DNA of 54,440 nucleotides from Allobosea sp. CS1GBMeth4 (GTDB taxonomy: Bacteria; Pseudomonadota; Alphaproteobacteria; Rhizobiales; Beijerinckiaceae). The translations under genes and the position numbers were made by a program. The stretch spans positions 1-54,440 of the forward strand of contig NZ_FYAS01000020.1 in assembly GCF_900185715.1 (NCBI RefSeq), given 5' to 3'. This document shows positions 26,231-34,603 of the stretch, piece after piece. The notes under the pieces are model-generated. The model was given only the letters and a program-made list of their open reading frames with translations. It did no database searches and was not told the origin of the DNA. Position 1 is the first letter of the stretch. Every line of letters starts with the position of its first letter.

Positions 26231-27748
26231 TCAGGTCTTGGGCGCCGGCAGGCGCGAGACGAGGCTCAGACCGATATCCATGCCCTCGAGCTGGAAATGC
26301 GGCCGGAGGTAGAACTTGGCCGAATAATAGCCGGGGTTCTCCTCGTCCTCGAAGACGTCGATGCGCGCTTCGGACAGGGGCTTGCGCGCCTTCGTCTCCT
26401 CGCTGGAGTTCAGCGGATCGCCGTCGACATATTCGGTGATCCACTCCTGCAGCCAGCGACGCAGGGGCTCGCGCTCCTTGTAGGAGCCGATCTTGTCGCG
26501 CACCATGCACTTCAGATAGTGCGCGAACCGAGACACCGCGAACATATAGGGCAGGCGCGAGGACAGGTTGTCGGACGCGGTCGCCGCGACACCGTCGGGC
26601 CCGAAGAAGGCCTTCGGCTTGTAGAGCGACTGCGCGCCGATGAACGCCGCCTTGTCGGTGTTCTTGCGGTGGATCAGCGGGATCAGGCCGGACTTCGCCA
26701 GCTCCGCCTCGCGCCGGTCGCTGATCGCGATCTCGGTCGGGCATTTCAGATCGACGCCGCCATCATCGGTCGGGAAGGTGTGGGTCGGCAGGTTGAGCAC
26801 CTCGCCGCCCGACTGGACGCCGCGGATGCGGGTGCACCAGCCATATTCCTTGAAGGCCCGGTTGATGTTCACCGCCATCGCATAGGCGGCGTTCATCCAG
26901 GCGTATTTCTCGCCCTTGTGACCGTCGGTGTCCTCCTCGAAGGCGAATTCCTCGACCGGCTCCGACTTCGCTCCGTAGGGCACCCGCGAGAGCACGCGCG
27001 GCAGGCACAGCCCGACATAGCGGGAGTCGGCCGCGTCGCGCAGCGACTTCCAGGCCGCGTAGTCCGGCGTGTCGAAGACCTTGCCGAGATCGCGCGGATT
27101 GGAGAGCTCCGTCCAGGAATCCATGCCCATCAGGGTCGGGTCGGCGCCGGTGAAGAAGGGCGCATGCGCGGCGGCGGCGACCTTCGAGAGATCCCGCAGC
27201 AGCTGGACGTCCGTCGGCACATGGCTGAAGTGATAGTCGCCGACCAGGCAACCGAAGGGCTGGCCGCCGAGCTGGCCGAATTCCTGCTCGTAGATCTGCT
27301 TGAAGAGCGGGCTCTGGTCCCAGCGGGCGCCGGGGTAGGTCTTGAGGTTGCGGTAGAGCTCGTTCTTGCCGACGTTCATCACCTTGATCTTCAGCTGCGA
27401 GTCGGTCTCGGAGTTGAAGACGAGATAGTTGAGGCCGCGCCAGGCGCTCTCGAGCTTCTGGAACTCCGGCGCATGCAGCACCTCGTTCATCTGCTCGGAG
27501 AGCTTGGCGTCGAGCCGGGCGATCATCTCCTCGATCGTGTCGAGCACATCGCTCTTGATCAGGGTGGAGTCGGCGAGCGCCTGGTTGACCAGGGTCGCGA
27601 CCGCATTCTCGACCTCGGTCGCCGCCCGCTCGGTCTTCGGCTTGAAGCTCTGCTTCAGAAGGGCCGAGAAATCGTCGGCGTCGCGGGTCTCGGTCGCCGC
27701 CGCGCCGGGTTGTTGGATCTGTGCTTCCGCCATGGCCGCCTCGCTCAC
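26231..27748 (-). CDS. tssC: Type VI secretion contractile sheath large subunit TssC
   Basis: 505 residues (VipB/ImpC family). After a variable N-terminus come LESAWRGLNYLVFNSETDSQ, a FGCLVGDYHFSH motif, ADSRYVGLCLPRVLSRVPYG and the C-terminal FYLRPHFQLEGMDIGLSLVSRLP, all signature segments. With TssB it forms the sheath. The first possible start is a GTG overlapping the tssB stop by four bases (GTGA); an in-frame ATG five codons later is preceded by GAGGCGG and is an equal candidate. Only one tssC is present, whereas some rhizobial loci carry two. Confidence 0.96.
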   Translation of the reverse strand: MSEAAMAEAQIQQPGAAATETRDADDFSALLKQSFKPKTERAATEVENAVATLVNQALADSTLIKSDVLDTIEEMIARLDAKLSEQMNEVLHAPEFQKLESAWRGLNYLVFNSETDSQLKIKVMNVGKNELYRNLKTYPGARWDQSPLFKQIYEQEFGQLGGQPFGCLVGDYHFSHVPTDVQLLRDLSKVAAAAHAPFFTGADPTLMGMDSWTELSNPRDLGKVFDTPDYAAWKSLRDAADSRYVGLCLPRVLSRVPYGAKSEPVEEFAFEEDTDGHKGEKYAWMNAAYAMAVNINRAFKEYGWCTRIRGVQSGGEVLNLPTHTFPTDDGGVDLKCPTEIAISDRREAELAKSGLIPLIHRKNTDKAAFIGAQSLYKPKAFFGPDGVAATASDNLSSRLPYMFAVSRFAHYLKCMVRDKIGSYKEREPLRRWLQEWITEYVDGDPLNSSEETKARKPLSEARIDVFEDEENPGYYSAKFYLRPHFQLEGMDIGLSLVSRLPAPKT

Positions 27749-28284
27749 CCGTTGCTGTCCAGCTTGTTGTTGTCGTCAGCCGTTTTTTCGCCGAGCCGGT
27801 CCTTCAGCGCCGCCATCAATTGCGGGTCGGCCAGAAGGGCCTTGATCTGGTCGCTCGCCGCGACCTTGCCGTCCATGTAGCGCAGCAGGTTGGCGAGCTG
27901 TTCGCGCGCCTCGAGCAGCTTGGCGGTGGCCGGGATCTGGCGGGCGATGGCAGCCGGATTGAAATCGTCGAACTTCTTGAACTTCAGCGAGACCGAGAGC
28001 TTGTCGCCGCCCTCGCCGCCGAGCTTGTTCGGCACGGTGAACGAGACGCCGGGCTCGATCGCCCCCATGCGCTGGTCGAAATTGTCCATGTCGACGTCGA
28101 GGAACTTGCGCTCGCCGATATCCGGCTTCTCGACCGCGGAGGCGTTGCCCGAGAGATCGGCGAGGACGCCCATCACGAAGGGCAGCTCGATCTTCTGATC
28201 CGCGTTGTAGGGATCCTCATAGGTGATGTGGACCCGCGGCGGCCTGTTGCGGCGAATGAACTTCTGCCCTGAATCTGCGGCCAT
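27745..28284 (-). CDS. tssB: Type VI secretion contractile sheath small subunit TssB
   Basis: About 179 residues (VipA/ImpB). The segment RPPRVHITYEDPYNADQKIELPFVMGVLADLSG and FKKFDDFNPAAIARQIPATAKLLEARE are diagnostic. It wraps with TssC into the contractile sheath. The ATG at 28284 is preferred because AGGAAGGGG is 7 bases ahead; an upstream in-frame start at 28317 would overlap an inverted repeat in the leader. The gap to tssA is 225 bases and may hold a promoter (CTGTCA-17-TATGGT is a weak candidate), so the sheath genes could be expressed separately from tssA. Confidence 0.94.
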   Translation of the reverse strand: MAADSGQKFIRRNRPPRVHITYEDPYNADQKIELPFVMGVLADLSGNASAVEKPDIGERKFLDVDMDNFDQRMGAIEPGVSFTVPNKLGGEGGDKLSVSLKFKKFDDFNPAAIARQIPATAKLLEAREQLANLLRYMDGKVAASDQIKALLADPQLMAALKDRLGEKTADDNNKLDSNG

Positions 28285-28305
28285 GTCGGCGCCCCTTCCT
28301 CTAGA

Positions 28306-28332
28306 GGCATCACGCAAGGACAGCGTGATACC
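28306..28332. promoter_or_regulatory. Inverted repeat in the tssB leader
   Basis: GGCATCACGC (28306-28315) and GCGTGATACC (28323-28332) match at 9 of 10 positions as an inverted repeat with a 7-base spacer, 22 bases before the tssB ATG. It may be an operator or an mRNA hairpin beside the ribosome binding site. Confidence 0.4.
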
Positions 28333-28509
28333 ACGCTAACGATCCAGCTCGCTATACCATACACACTTGCCGACCGCTTGACAGTTCTCCTCGAACTGCT
28401 CGCATCGACCGTGCAGGAACCCGGCAAGCCCGCGCCCGCGGACGGATGACGTTACGGCCTTCCGCCGCACGAACGATGCGCGCCAACCCGTCATCGGGCC
28501 GTCGCGACC

Positions 28510-30030
28510 TCATTCGTCGCTGCCCTGCCTTATGCCGACGTCTGGAAGGATATCGCTCAGCAGCGACAGAAAATCCTGCTGGGCGAGCGCGCAGGCCTTG
28601 TCCATCAGCAGCGGCACGGGATTGGACGGCTCGGCATGGCGATAGAAGCCGGCGACGGCCTTCATGCGGGCGACCGCCTCGGCCCGGCTCGCGACGATGA
28701 TCGCGGGTGCGGCGGGCCGCTCGACGGCGGCCGGCTCGCGCTGCTCCGGCTCGGGCTCCGGTCGCCAGTCGGCCCCAGCCTCCTCGGCCTCCTGCGACGG
28801 CTCGGCTTCCTCGCCTTCGCCGCCTGCCGCATCCTCATCGTTGCCGGCTTCGGCATAAGTCTCGTCGTCATCGCCGGACGAGGAGCCGTCCTCGTAGCCG
28901 CTATCGTCTTCGTAGCCGCTGCCGTCGTCGTCGCTGCCGCCGGCATGGCCGTCGCCGCCGAGGCGCTCCAGCGGCAGCTGGAATTTGGGATCGGTACCGA
29001 TCTCGAGCATCGCCTTGTCGACGTGATCGGGAAACATGATCTGGATCACCTCGATCAGCGACTTGCCGATCAGGCGCTGCGCCTGCCCGATCAGCAGGAC
29101 GGCCGGGCTCGACGGCTCGACGCGGCGGAAATAGCCGAGGCAGGCGGCGAGCGCGGCCTGGGCCTCGGCGACCGAGGCGCAGACTCCGGGCGGCAGGGCC
29201 GGCGCGGCTGAGACGGCACCTCCGGCGCCGGCCGGCGCCTCGCCCGCGCTACCCGCCCCCTGCTGCGCGGGCGCGCGCTGCGCCACCGCTGCTTCGAGAA
29301 AGGCGAGGATCTGCCGGACCAGCCCCTCCAGCCGCGGAAAGGTCACCGCCTGATCGGCGCCGAGGCGCTCGCTCCAGATCGCACGCAGCCGGGCGAGCGC
29401 ATCGCGGATGGCGCCGACATGGGCGAGCGTGGCGGCGAGGTCCGACACCTCCGCCTCCCTGAGCGCGGCTGCGATTCCGCCGGCATCGGGATGCTGCTCG
29501 TCTTCGGTGGCGCGCAGCTCCCCGGTGGCGATGAGCTGGCTACGGAAGATCACCGGCCCCAGCCGCTTGCTGGTGAAGAGCGGCGCATGCTGGAGCGGCA
29601 GGACGATGGTCGCGTTCTCGTCGAGGCCCTGCAGAGCGACCTCGCGCATGATGAAATCGCCGTCCTCGGCCCGTGGGTGGACCTCCTCCCAATACGCGCC
29701 GAGATAGTCGGCTATCAGCCCGAGGCTGGCGGCGAAGCCGGCGACGTCACGGTTGAGCAGGCAGAGCTTGGCGGCGAGGACGAAGCCGCGCAGATCGCGG
29801 CTTTGCTTCAGGATCTTGCCGAGATCGCCGAAGGCGGCCGGGAAATCGATCGTGCTGCGGTCGAAAGGAAGCTGGCGCCCTTCGTCGTCGCGCCGGAAAT
29901 ACGATGTCGGCAGCACCACCTCGAGGCGGGCCAGCAGGTTCATGACGTCCGGATCCGCATCCGGATCCGGCCCGCACGGATCGTCGGCTGAAACCGGCTT
30001 CGCCAGATCAGCGAAATTGAGCGCGGCCAT
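28510..30030 (-). CDS. tssA: Type VI secretion protein TssA with duplicated C-terminal motif and acidic linker
   Basis: 506 residues. Residues about 10-170 form the ImpA N-terminal domain (FAASLGLIADYLGAYWEEVHP, VALQGLDENA). A motif of about 50 residues, usually the TssA C-terminus, occurs twice: at 286-334 with YFRRVEPSSPAVLLIGQAQRL and at 448-497 with FYRHAEPSNPVPLLMDKACAL. A low-complexity linker (about 360-445) rich in Asp, Glu and Gly, with SGYED repeats, separates them. TssA helps prime baseplate and sheath assembly, and its C-terminal region drives oligomerisation. The gene lies 47 bases after the OmpA-like gene. The duplication is visible directly; its effect is inference. Confidence 0.9.
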   Translation of the reverse strand: MAALNFADLAKPVSADDPCGPDPDADPDVMNLLARLEVVLPTSYFRRDDEGRQLPFDRSTIDFPAAFGDLGKILKQSRDLRGFVLAAKLCLLNRDVAGFAASLGLIADYLGAYWEEVHPRAEDGDFIMREVALQGLDENATIVLPLQHAPLFTSKRLGPVIFRSQLIATGELRATEDEQHPDAGGIAAALREAEVSDLAATLAHVGAIRDALARLRAIWSERLGADQAVTFPRLEGLVRQILAFLEAAVAQRAPAQQGAGSAGEAPAGAGGAVSAAPALPPGVCASVAEAQAALAACLGYFRRVEPSSPAVLLIGQAQRLIGKSLIEVIQIMFPDHVDKAMLEIGTDPKFQLPLERLGGDGHAGGSDDDGSGYEDDSGYEDGSSSGDDDETYAEAGNDEDAAGGEGEEAEPSQEAEEAGADWRPEPEPEQREPAAVERPAAPAIIVASRAEAVARMKAVAGFYRHAEPSNPVPLLMDKACALAQQDFLSLLSDILPDVGIRQGSDE

Positions 30031-30077
30031 GGCCCCTCACGGTCGATCGAACATGCCGGGCCCGGGTCGCTGGGCCG

Positions 30078-30623
30078 TCACTCCACCTGCAGCCGCGTCT
30101 CGACCCGGCGATTATCGGCCGAGAACTTGTCGGCGACCAGCGGCTTGGTCTGGCCGTAGCCGCGCGGCACGAGCTTGGCCGTATCGACGCCGCGCTCGCT
30201 CAGATAGCGCACCACAGCCTTGGCCCGGCGCTCCGACAGGTTGAGGTTGTAGTCGGCCGTGCCGCTCGCATCGGTGTGCCCCTCGACGAGGAAGCTGCTC
30301 GCCGAGAGTTGCGGGTTCTTCAGCGCCTTGGCGAACTCGTCGAGATTGAGCCGGGCCTCAGGCTCGAGCACGTCGGAATTGTACTTGAACTTGACGACGA
30401 GATCGAAGGCGGCGACCGGCTTCACGACGTGGCCGGCCTTGTTGCATTCGGCCTCGGTGCCGACGCACAGGCCGCGCGAAACGCCGAGATTGGGCTTGGC
30501 GGCCTCGAAGTGCTTGATGATGTCGTCCGCCTTGTAGGCCTGGGCCTGCGCGGCAAGCGGCGACAGGGCGCCGAAGCCTGCGGCAAGAGCGGCACTAACC
30601 ATGACAAGGGCCTGCTTGCGCAC
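30078..30623 (-). CDS. OmpA-family peptidoglycan-binding periplasmic protein of the T6SS locus
   Basis: About 181 residues from the GTG at 30623, which has GGGAGG ahead. A Sec signal peptide (KQALVMVSAALAAGFGALSP...AQAQA) is followed by a short Cys-containing spacer (two Cys in RGLCVGTEAECNKAG) and a C-terminal OmpA domain: FKYNSDVLEPEARLNLDEF, then VEGHTDASGTADYNLNLSERR. This domain binds diaminopimelate in peptidoglycan. There is no lipobox. In many T6SSs the peptidoglycan anchor is fused to TssL or encoded by TagL; this protein may serve that need. It heads the leftward operon from a strong promoter. Confidence 0.85.
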   Translation of the reverse strand: MRKQALVMVSAALAAGFGALSPLAAQAQAYKADDIIKHFEAAKPNLGVSRGLCVGTEAECNKAGHVVKPVAAFDLVVKFKYNSDVLEPEARLNLDEFAKALKNPQLSASSFLVEGHTDASGTADYNLNLSERRAKAVVRYLSERGVDTAKLVPRGYGQTKPLVADKFSADNRRVETRLQVE

Positions 30624-30673
30624 GGTCTTCCTCCCGTTTAGGTTCGCTGAGGCGGTCGAAGACTGACGGCGCA

Positions 30674-30702
30674 AATATGAACCGCGGCGTTTGCTGCGTC
30701 AA
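30674..30702 (-). promoter_or_regulatory. Sigma-70 promoter of the leftward T6SS operon
   Basis: On the minus strand TTGACG (30702-30697) and CATATT (30679-30674) are spaced by exactly 17 bases. Transcription would begin near 30667, giving a leader of about 44 bases to the GTG at 30623. No sigma-54 motif is visible. The rightward vgrG gene starts at 30739 and must use an overlapping or separate promoter that I could not identify. Confidence 0.6.
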
Positions 30703-30738
30703 TAGTCGTCTCTTGTCGCAAACCATGAGGTTTGGTTG

Positions 30739-32601
30739 ATGCCCGCTGCCCTTGGACAGTCGCAAAGACTTGCTTCCTTTACGACACCCGCAGGAAAAGA
30801 TGTCTTTTCGCTTCTCAAGTTCGAGGCGCGGGAAGCGCTCAGCGAATTGTTCGTTTATCAGGCGGAAGCCACCTGCAATACAGCAAACGCCGACCTGCAA
30901 AGCTTGATCGGCGAGAAGTGCGTCATCAAGATGACCTTGAAGAACGGCAAGGAGCGGTTCTTCAATGGCGTCCTGGTCGAGGCGCAATGGCTGGGCCGGG
31001 AGAACGACCTCGACCATTACCGCTTCGTGCTGCGGCCATGGCTGTGGCTGCTCTCGCAGCGCTCCGACTGCCGCATCTTCAAGAACAAGACCGCGATCGA
31101 CATCATCAAGACGATCTTCGGCAAGGAAGACAAGGCGAGCTTCGACGACCGCGTCAGCGAGAAGCCGCCGGAGATCGACTATTGCGTGCAGTATCGCGAG
31201 AGCGATCTCGACTTCGTCCTGAGGCTGATGGAAAAGTACGGCATCTATTATTACTTCCAGCATACCGAAGGCGATCACAAGCTGATCCTCTCCGATGCGC
31301 GCAGCTCGCACGATCCCGTTACCGCAGCGGCCGAACCGACCTTCGCCGGCGCCGGCACCGCCTATCCGTTCATGCCCAAGGACAAGAGCCAGCGGCGCCA
31401 TATCGAGCATCTGACGCAATGGTCTGCGCAGCGGCGGCTGCGCACCGGCAAGGTCGAGCTCAAAGACTACGATTTCGAGAAATCGACGTCGGACCTGACG
31501 GCGCGGGCCGAGGGCGGCTTCGCACGCACCAAATCCTATGAGGCCTACGATTATCCGGGCGCCTATCTCGACCGCGGCAAGGGCGAGAAGCTCGCCCGCA
31601 TCCAGGTCCAGGCCGAGCAGGCGCAGGACGAGCGGCGCCTGGCGGTCGGCGAGGCGCCGAGCCTCAATCCCGGCACGCTGATGACGTTGGCGGACCATGC
31701 CGTCGGGGCGGAGAATGCGGAATATCTCGTGGTGCGCGCGACCCATGCCTATGGCGTGCAGAGCTACCGTTCGTCGCGGCGGACGGACGAGGCGATCTAT
31801 CACGGCTCCTACGAGCTGCAGAAGGCCGACAAGCGCTTCCGCGCCCCGCTGGTCACGCCCCCTCCGCTGGTGATCGGCCCGGACACCGCCAAGGTCGTCG
31901 GCGAGAAGAACAAGGGCGAGGAAGGCGATATCGACGTCGACAAATATGGCCGCGTCTGGCTGCGCTTCCACTGGGACCGCGAGAAGGATTCGACCTCCTG
32001 CCGCGTTCGCGTCGCCCAGCTCTGGTCGGGCAAGAACTGGGGCGGGCAGATCATCCCGCGCATCGGCCAGGAGGTCGTCGTCTCCTATATCGGCGGCGAT
32101 CCCGACCGGCCGATCATCACCGGCACGGTCGTGAACGATCAGCACATGCCGCCCTACGACCTGCCGGCCAAGAAGACCCAATCCGGGCTGAAATCGGAAT
32201 CGACCGACGGCGGCGGCAAGTCCGGCAAGTTCAACGAGATCAAGTTCGAGGACCTCGCCGGCAAGGAGGTCTTCTCCATGCAGGCGGAGAGGGACCACAA
32301 GACGGTGGTCTTCAACCTCGAGACCCGCGATGTCGGCGAGAAGTTCGAGGGCGGGCCGACTGATTTCGCCCGCACCACCCAGATCCTGAGCGGCAGCGAC
32401 AAGCTGCACGTCAAGCAGGGCAAGCGCTATGTCGAGGCGGCCCTGGAGATCAAGCTGGTCTGCGGCGAGAGCGAGATCACGATGACGCCGACCAACATCA
32501 CCATCTCCTCGCCGATGATCTCGGTGAAGAGCACCGCCAAGACCGACGTCCACAGCGACGCGATCACGACCGTCACCGGCTCCGTGGTCAAGATCAACTG
32601 A
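30739..32601 (+). CDS. vgrG: Type VI secretion tip protein VgrG (TssI)
   Basis: 620 residues. Gp27-like beta domains run from FSLLKFEAREALSELFVYQ through YCVQYRESDLDFVLRLMEKYGIYYYF to LVVRATHAYGV. The gp5 OB-fold segment is VDKYGRVWLRFHWDRE, RVRVAQLWSGKNWGGQIIPRIGQEVVVSY and GDPDRPIITGTV. The C-terminal beta-helix repeats end with TPTNITISSPMISVKSTAKTDVHSD. There is no C-terminal effector extension, so it is a structural tip that would need a PAAR or adaptor-loaded cargo. GAGG lies 8 bases before the ATG at 30739. It is transcribed divergently from the rest of the T6SS locus. Confidence 0.96.
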   Translation: MPAALGQSQRLASFTTPAGKDVFSLLKFEAREALSELFVYQAEATCNTANADLQSLIGEKCVIKMTLKNGKERFFNGVLVEAQWLGRENDLDHYRFVLRPWLWLLSQRSDCRIFKNKTAIDIIKTIFGKEDKASFDDRVSEKPPEIDYCVQYRESDLDFVLRLMEKYGIYYYFQHTEGDHKLILSDARSSHDPVTAAAEPTFAGAGTAYPFMPKDKSQRRHIEHLTQWSAQRRLRTGKVELKDYDFEKSTSDLTARAEGGFARTKSYEAYDYPGAYLDRGKGEKLARIQVQAEQAQDERRLAVGEAPSLNPGTLMTLADHAVGAENAEYLVVRATHAYGVQSYRSSRRTDEAIYHGSYELQKADKRFRAPLVTPPPLVIGPDTAKVVGEKNKGEEGDIDVDKYGRVWLRFHWDREKDSTSCRVRVAQLWSGKNWGGQIIPRIGQEVVVSYIGGDPDRPIITGTVVNDQHMPPYDLPAKKTQSGLKSESTDGGGKSGKFNEIKFEDLAGKEVFSMQAERDHKTVVFNLETRDVGEKFEGGPTDFARTTQILSGSDKLHVKQGKRYVEAALEIKLVCGESEITMTPTNITISSPMISVKSTAKTDVHSDAITTVTGSVVKIN

Positions 32602-32608
32602 GGCGGCG

Positions 32609-33166
32609 ATGTCGAAACTTCGCTTCAGCACGGCGCAGGAGGTGTTCGAGACCTTCCCGGCCGCGCGGCAGGCCATCTCCGCCGCGCCGACCACGGAAGC
32701 GCCGCTGGCCTTCCTGCGCGGGCTCGCCAGAGCCGGCCAGCACAAGGACGCGATCGGCTTCTGCGCCTTCCTGATGCCGCGGCGCGAGGCCGTCTGGTGG
32801 GCGCTGCAGAGCGTCCAGCGCATGCAGCCCCCCGGCGCACCGCCCGATCCGGCCCTGCGGGCCGCCGAGGCCTGGGTGCGCGATCCGACCGACGACACCC
32901 GCCGCGCCGCCCTGGCGCTCGGCGAGAGCGGCCATCACGCCAATCCCGGCACCTGGGTCGCGCTCGCGGCGGGGTATTCCGGCGGCAGCATGGTCGCGTC
33001 CCATCCCCTGCCCTGCCCGCCGGACCTGACCGCCAAGACGGCGCGCATCGCCGTGCTGACCGCGCTCGGGCGCGTGCCGGAGCGCGAGCGCGAGGCCGCA
33101 TTGCGAAATTGCGTCGAAGCGTGCATTCGTCTGGTCGATGACGACAGCGGCAGAGCAAAAGCATAG
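32609..33166 (+). CDS. T6SS-associated small protein (resembles DUF6931)
   Basis: 185 residues, Ala-rich and mostly helical, with no signal peptide. KLRFSTAQEVFETFPAARQ starts the protein, and the core reads GLARAGQHKDAIGFCAFLMPRREAVWWAL, followed by AAEAWVRDPTDDTRRAAL. I tentatively place it in DUF6931, a family I associate with T6SS loci, but this needs a profile search. It starts 7 bases after vgrG and precedes tagH, so it is part of the vgrG operon. Position after vgrG is typical of adaptor or chaperone proteins, and a cargo-loading or regulatory role is possible. No immunity-like membrane features are seen. Confidence 0.65.
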   Translation: MSKLRFSTAQEVFETFPAARQAISAAPTTEAPLAFLRGLARAGQHKDAIGFCAFLMPRREAVWWALQSVQRMQPPGAPPDPALRAAEAWVRDPTDDTRRAALALGESGHHANPGTWVALAAGYSGGSMVASHPLPCPPDLTAKTARIAVLTALGRVPEREREAALRNCVEACIRLVDDDSGRAKA

Positions 33167-33226
33167 CATGGCCCCGGCGCCGCTCAGGCGGCCGGGCTTC
33201 GACGACGGCAAGGCGGACGGCCCGAT

Positions 33227-34594
33227 ATGGCGCTGACGCTGACCATCGAGAACCAGGCGTCGCTGCCGGATGGCGGCCCGCTCAGCGTGACGCTGAGCGG
33301 CGGGCGCGGGCTCGACATCGGGCGCGACCAGCATCTCGACTGGTGCCTGCCGGATCCGAGCCGCGCCATCTCCGGCCGTCATTGCGAGATCCGCTTCAGC
33401 GACAACGCCTACTGGCTGCGCGACATCTCGACGAACGGCACCTTCGTCAATGGCGGGGCGTACCGGGTGCAGTCACCCTATCGCCTCCAGCACGGCGACC
33501 GGCTCGAGATCGGCCACTACATCATCGCCGTCTCGATCGACGAGGCGGAGCGCAACGCCGTCGCCGGGGCCGAGCGCCCGCCGATGCCGCCGCCGCCGGG
33601 CGAGTCGCTGTGGGATTCGAACGGCGACGAGGCGCCGCCGATCGCCCGGCGCGATCTGATGCCGCCGCAGAAATATCAGCCGGTGCACGCGCCCTTCATC
33701 GACTGGGCGGCCGATATCCCGGCGCCGTCGGAGGAACCGCCGGCTTATTCGCCGGGGCCGGTGCCGCCGTCGCGGCCGGACGAGCTCGCCTGGGCGCCCT
33801 ATCAGGCGCCGCCGGCGCCGGAGCCCGAGCCGATCGCCCCGATTCCGACGCCGCGACGCCCCGCCTCGTCGGCCGGCCAGGGCGATCCCTGGAACGAGGG
33901 GCCCGCCGAAATCCTGGCCCGCCCGAGTTTCGATGCGCCCTACGAGCCGCCACCGCGTCCGGCCGCCCCGCCTCCCGCCACACCGGCCGGGCTGCCGCCG
34001 GCCGGACCGTCGATATCGCCGGCGGAATTCATCGCCCGCTTCGCCCGCGGCGCCGGCCTGCCGGTCGAGGAGTTGTCCTGGCAGGACCCCGGCGCCTTCG
34101 CCGAGCAGACCGGCGCGCTGATGCGCCTCATCGCCACCGAGCTCAAGGCGCTGCTGGCAGCACGTGCCGAGAGCAAGCGCATCGCCCGCAGCTCCAATCA
34201 GACGATGATCCAGGCGCAGGACAACAACCCGCTGAAGTTCTCGCCGACGATCGAGGACGCACTGAAGCTGATCTTCGGCCGGCCGACGAGCGGCTACCTC
34301 AACGCGCAGAAGGCCTTCGAGGAGAGCTTCAGGGACCTCAAGATCCACCAGATCAAGACCTATTCGGCGATGCAGCACGCGCTGCGCATGCTGGTCGAGG
34401 ATCTCGACCCGCAGGCGGTCTCCGAAAGCCTCGACGCCGGACGCGGGCTGGAGGGCCTGCTCTCGTCGCGCAAGGGCAAGCTCTGGGATGCCTATGTCGC
34501 GCGCTGGGAGGCGAAGACCGCCCCTTACGAGGACGGGCTCGTCGACGCCTTCATGCTCTATTTCGCCGAGTGCTACGATCGCGGCGGGCGCTGA
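33227..34594 (+). CDS. tagH: T6SS-associated FHA-domain protein TagH
   Basis: 455 residues. Residues 1 to about 105 are a forkhead-associated domain with GRDQHLDW, RAISGRHCEIRF and DISTNGTFVNGG, the phosphothreonine-binding loops. A long Pro-rich linker follows (about 110-265). The C-terminal domain, with PAEFIARFARGAGLPVEEL, KFSPTIEDALKLIFG and SAMQHALRMLVEDLDP, is the VI_FHA domain specific to T6SS proteins (ImpI/TagH). Such proteins link the PpkA/PppA phosphorylation switch to T6SS assembly, but neither a kinase nor a phosphatase is encoded here. It is last in the vgrG operon and converges with lolD. Confidence 0.92.
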   Translation: MALTLTIENQASLPDGGPLSVTLSGGRGLDIGRDQHLDWCLPDPSRAISGRHCEIRFSDNAYWLRDISTNGTFVNGGAYRVQSPYRLQHGDRLEIGHYIIAVSIDEAERNAVAGAERPPMPPPPGESLWDSNGDEAPPIARRDLMPPQKYQPVHAPFIDWAADIPAPSEEPPAYSPGPVPPSRPDELAWAPYQAPPAPEPEPIAPIPTPRRPASSAGQGDPWNEGPAEILARPSFDAPYEPPPRPAAPPPATPAGLPPAGPSISPAEFIARFARGAGLPVEELSWQDPGAFAEQTGALMRLIATELKALLAARAESKRIARSSNQTMIQAQDNNPLKFSPTIEDALKLIFGRPTSGYLNAQKAFEESFRDLKIHQIKTYSAMQHALRMLVEDLDPQAVSESLDAGRGLEGLLSSRKGKLWDAYVARWEAKTAPYEDGLVDAFMLYFAECYDRGGR

Positions 34595-34603
34595 GCCGGC
34601 GCT

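Noticed and set aside
30624..30738. Sigma-54 promoter for the T6SS genes
   Set aside because: No TGGCAC-N5-TTGC-type motif in the divergent gap; a sigma-70 pair is present instead.
30595..32898. A 767-codon minus-strand frame opposite vgrG
   Set aside because: Antisense shadow of vgrG with no recognisable domain.
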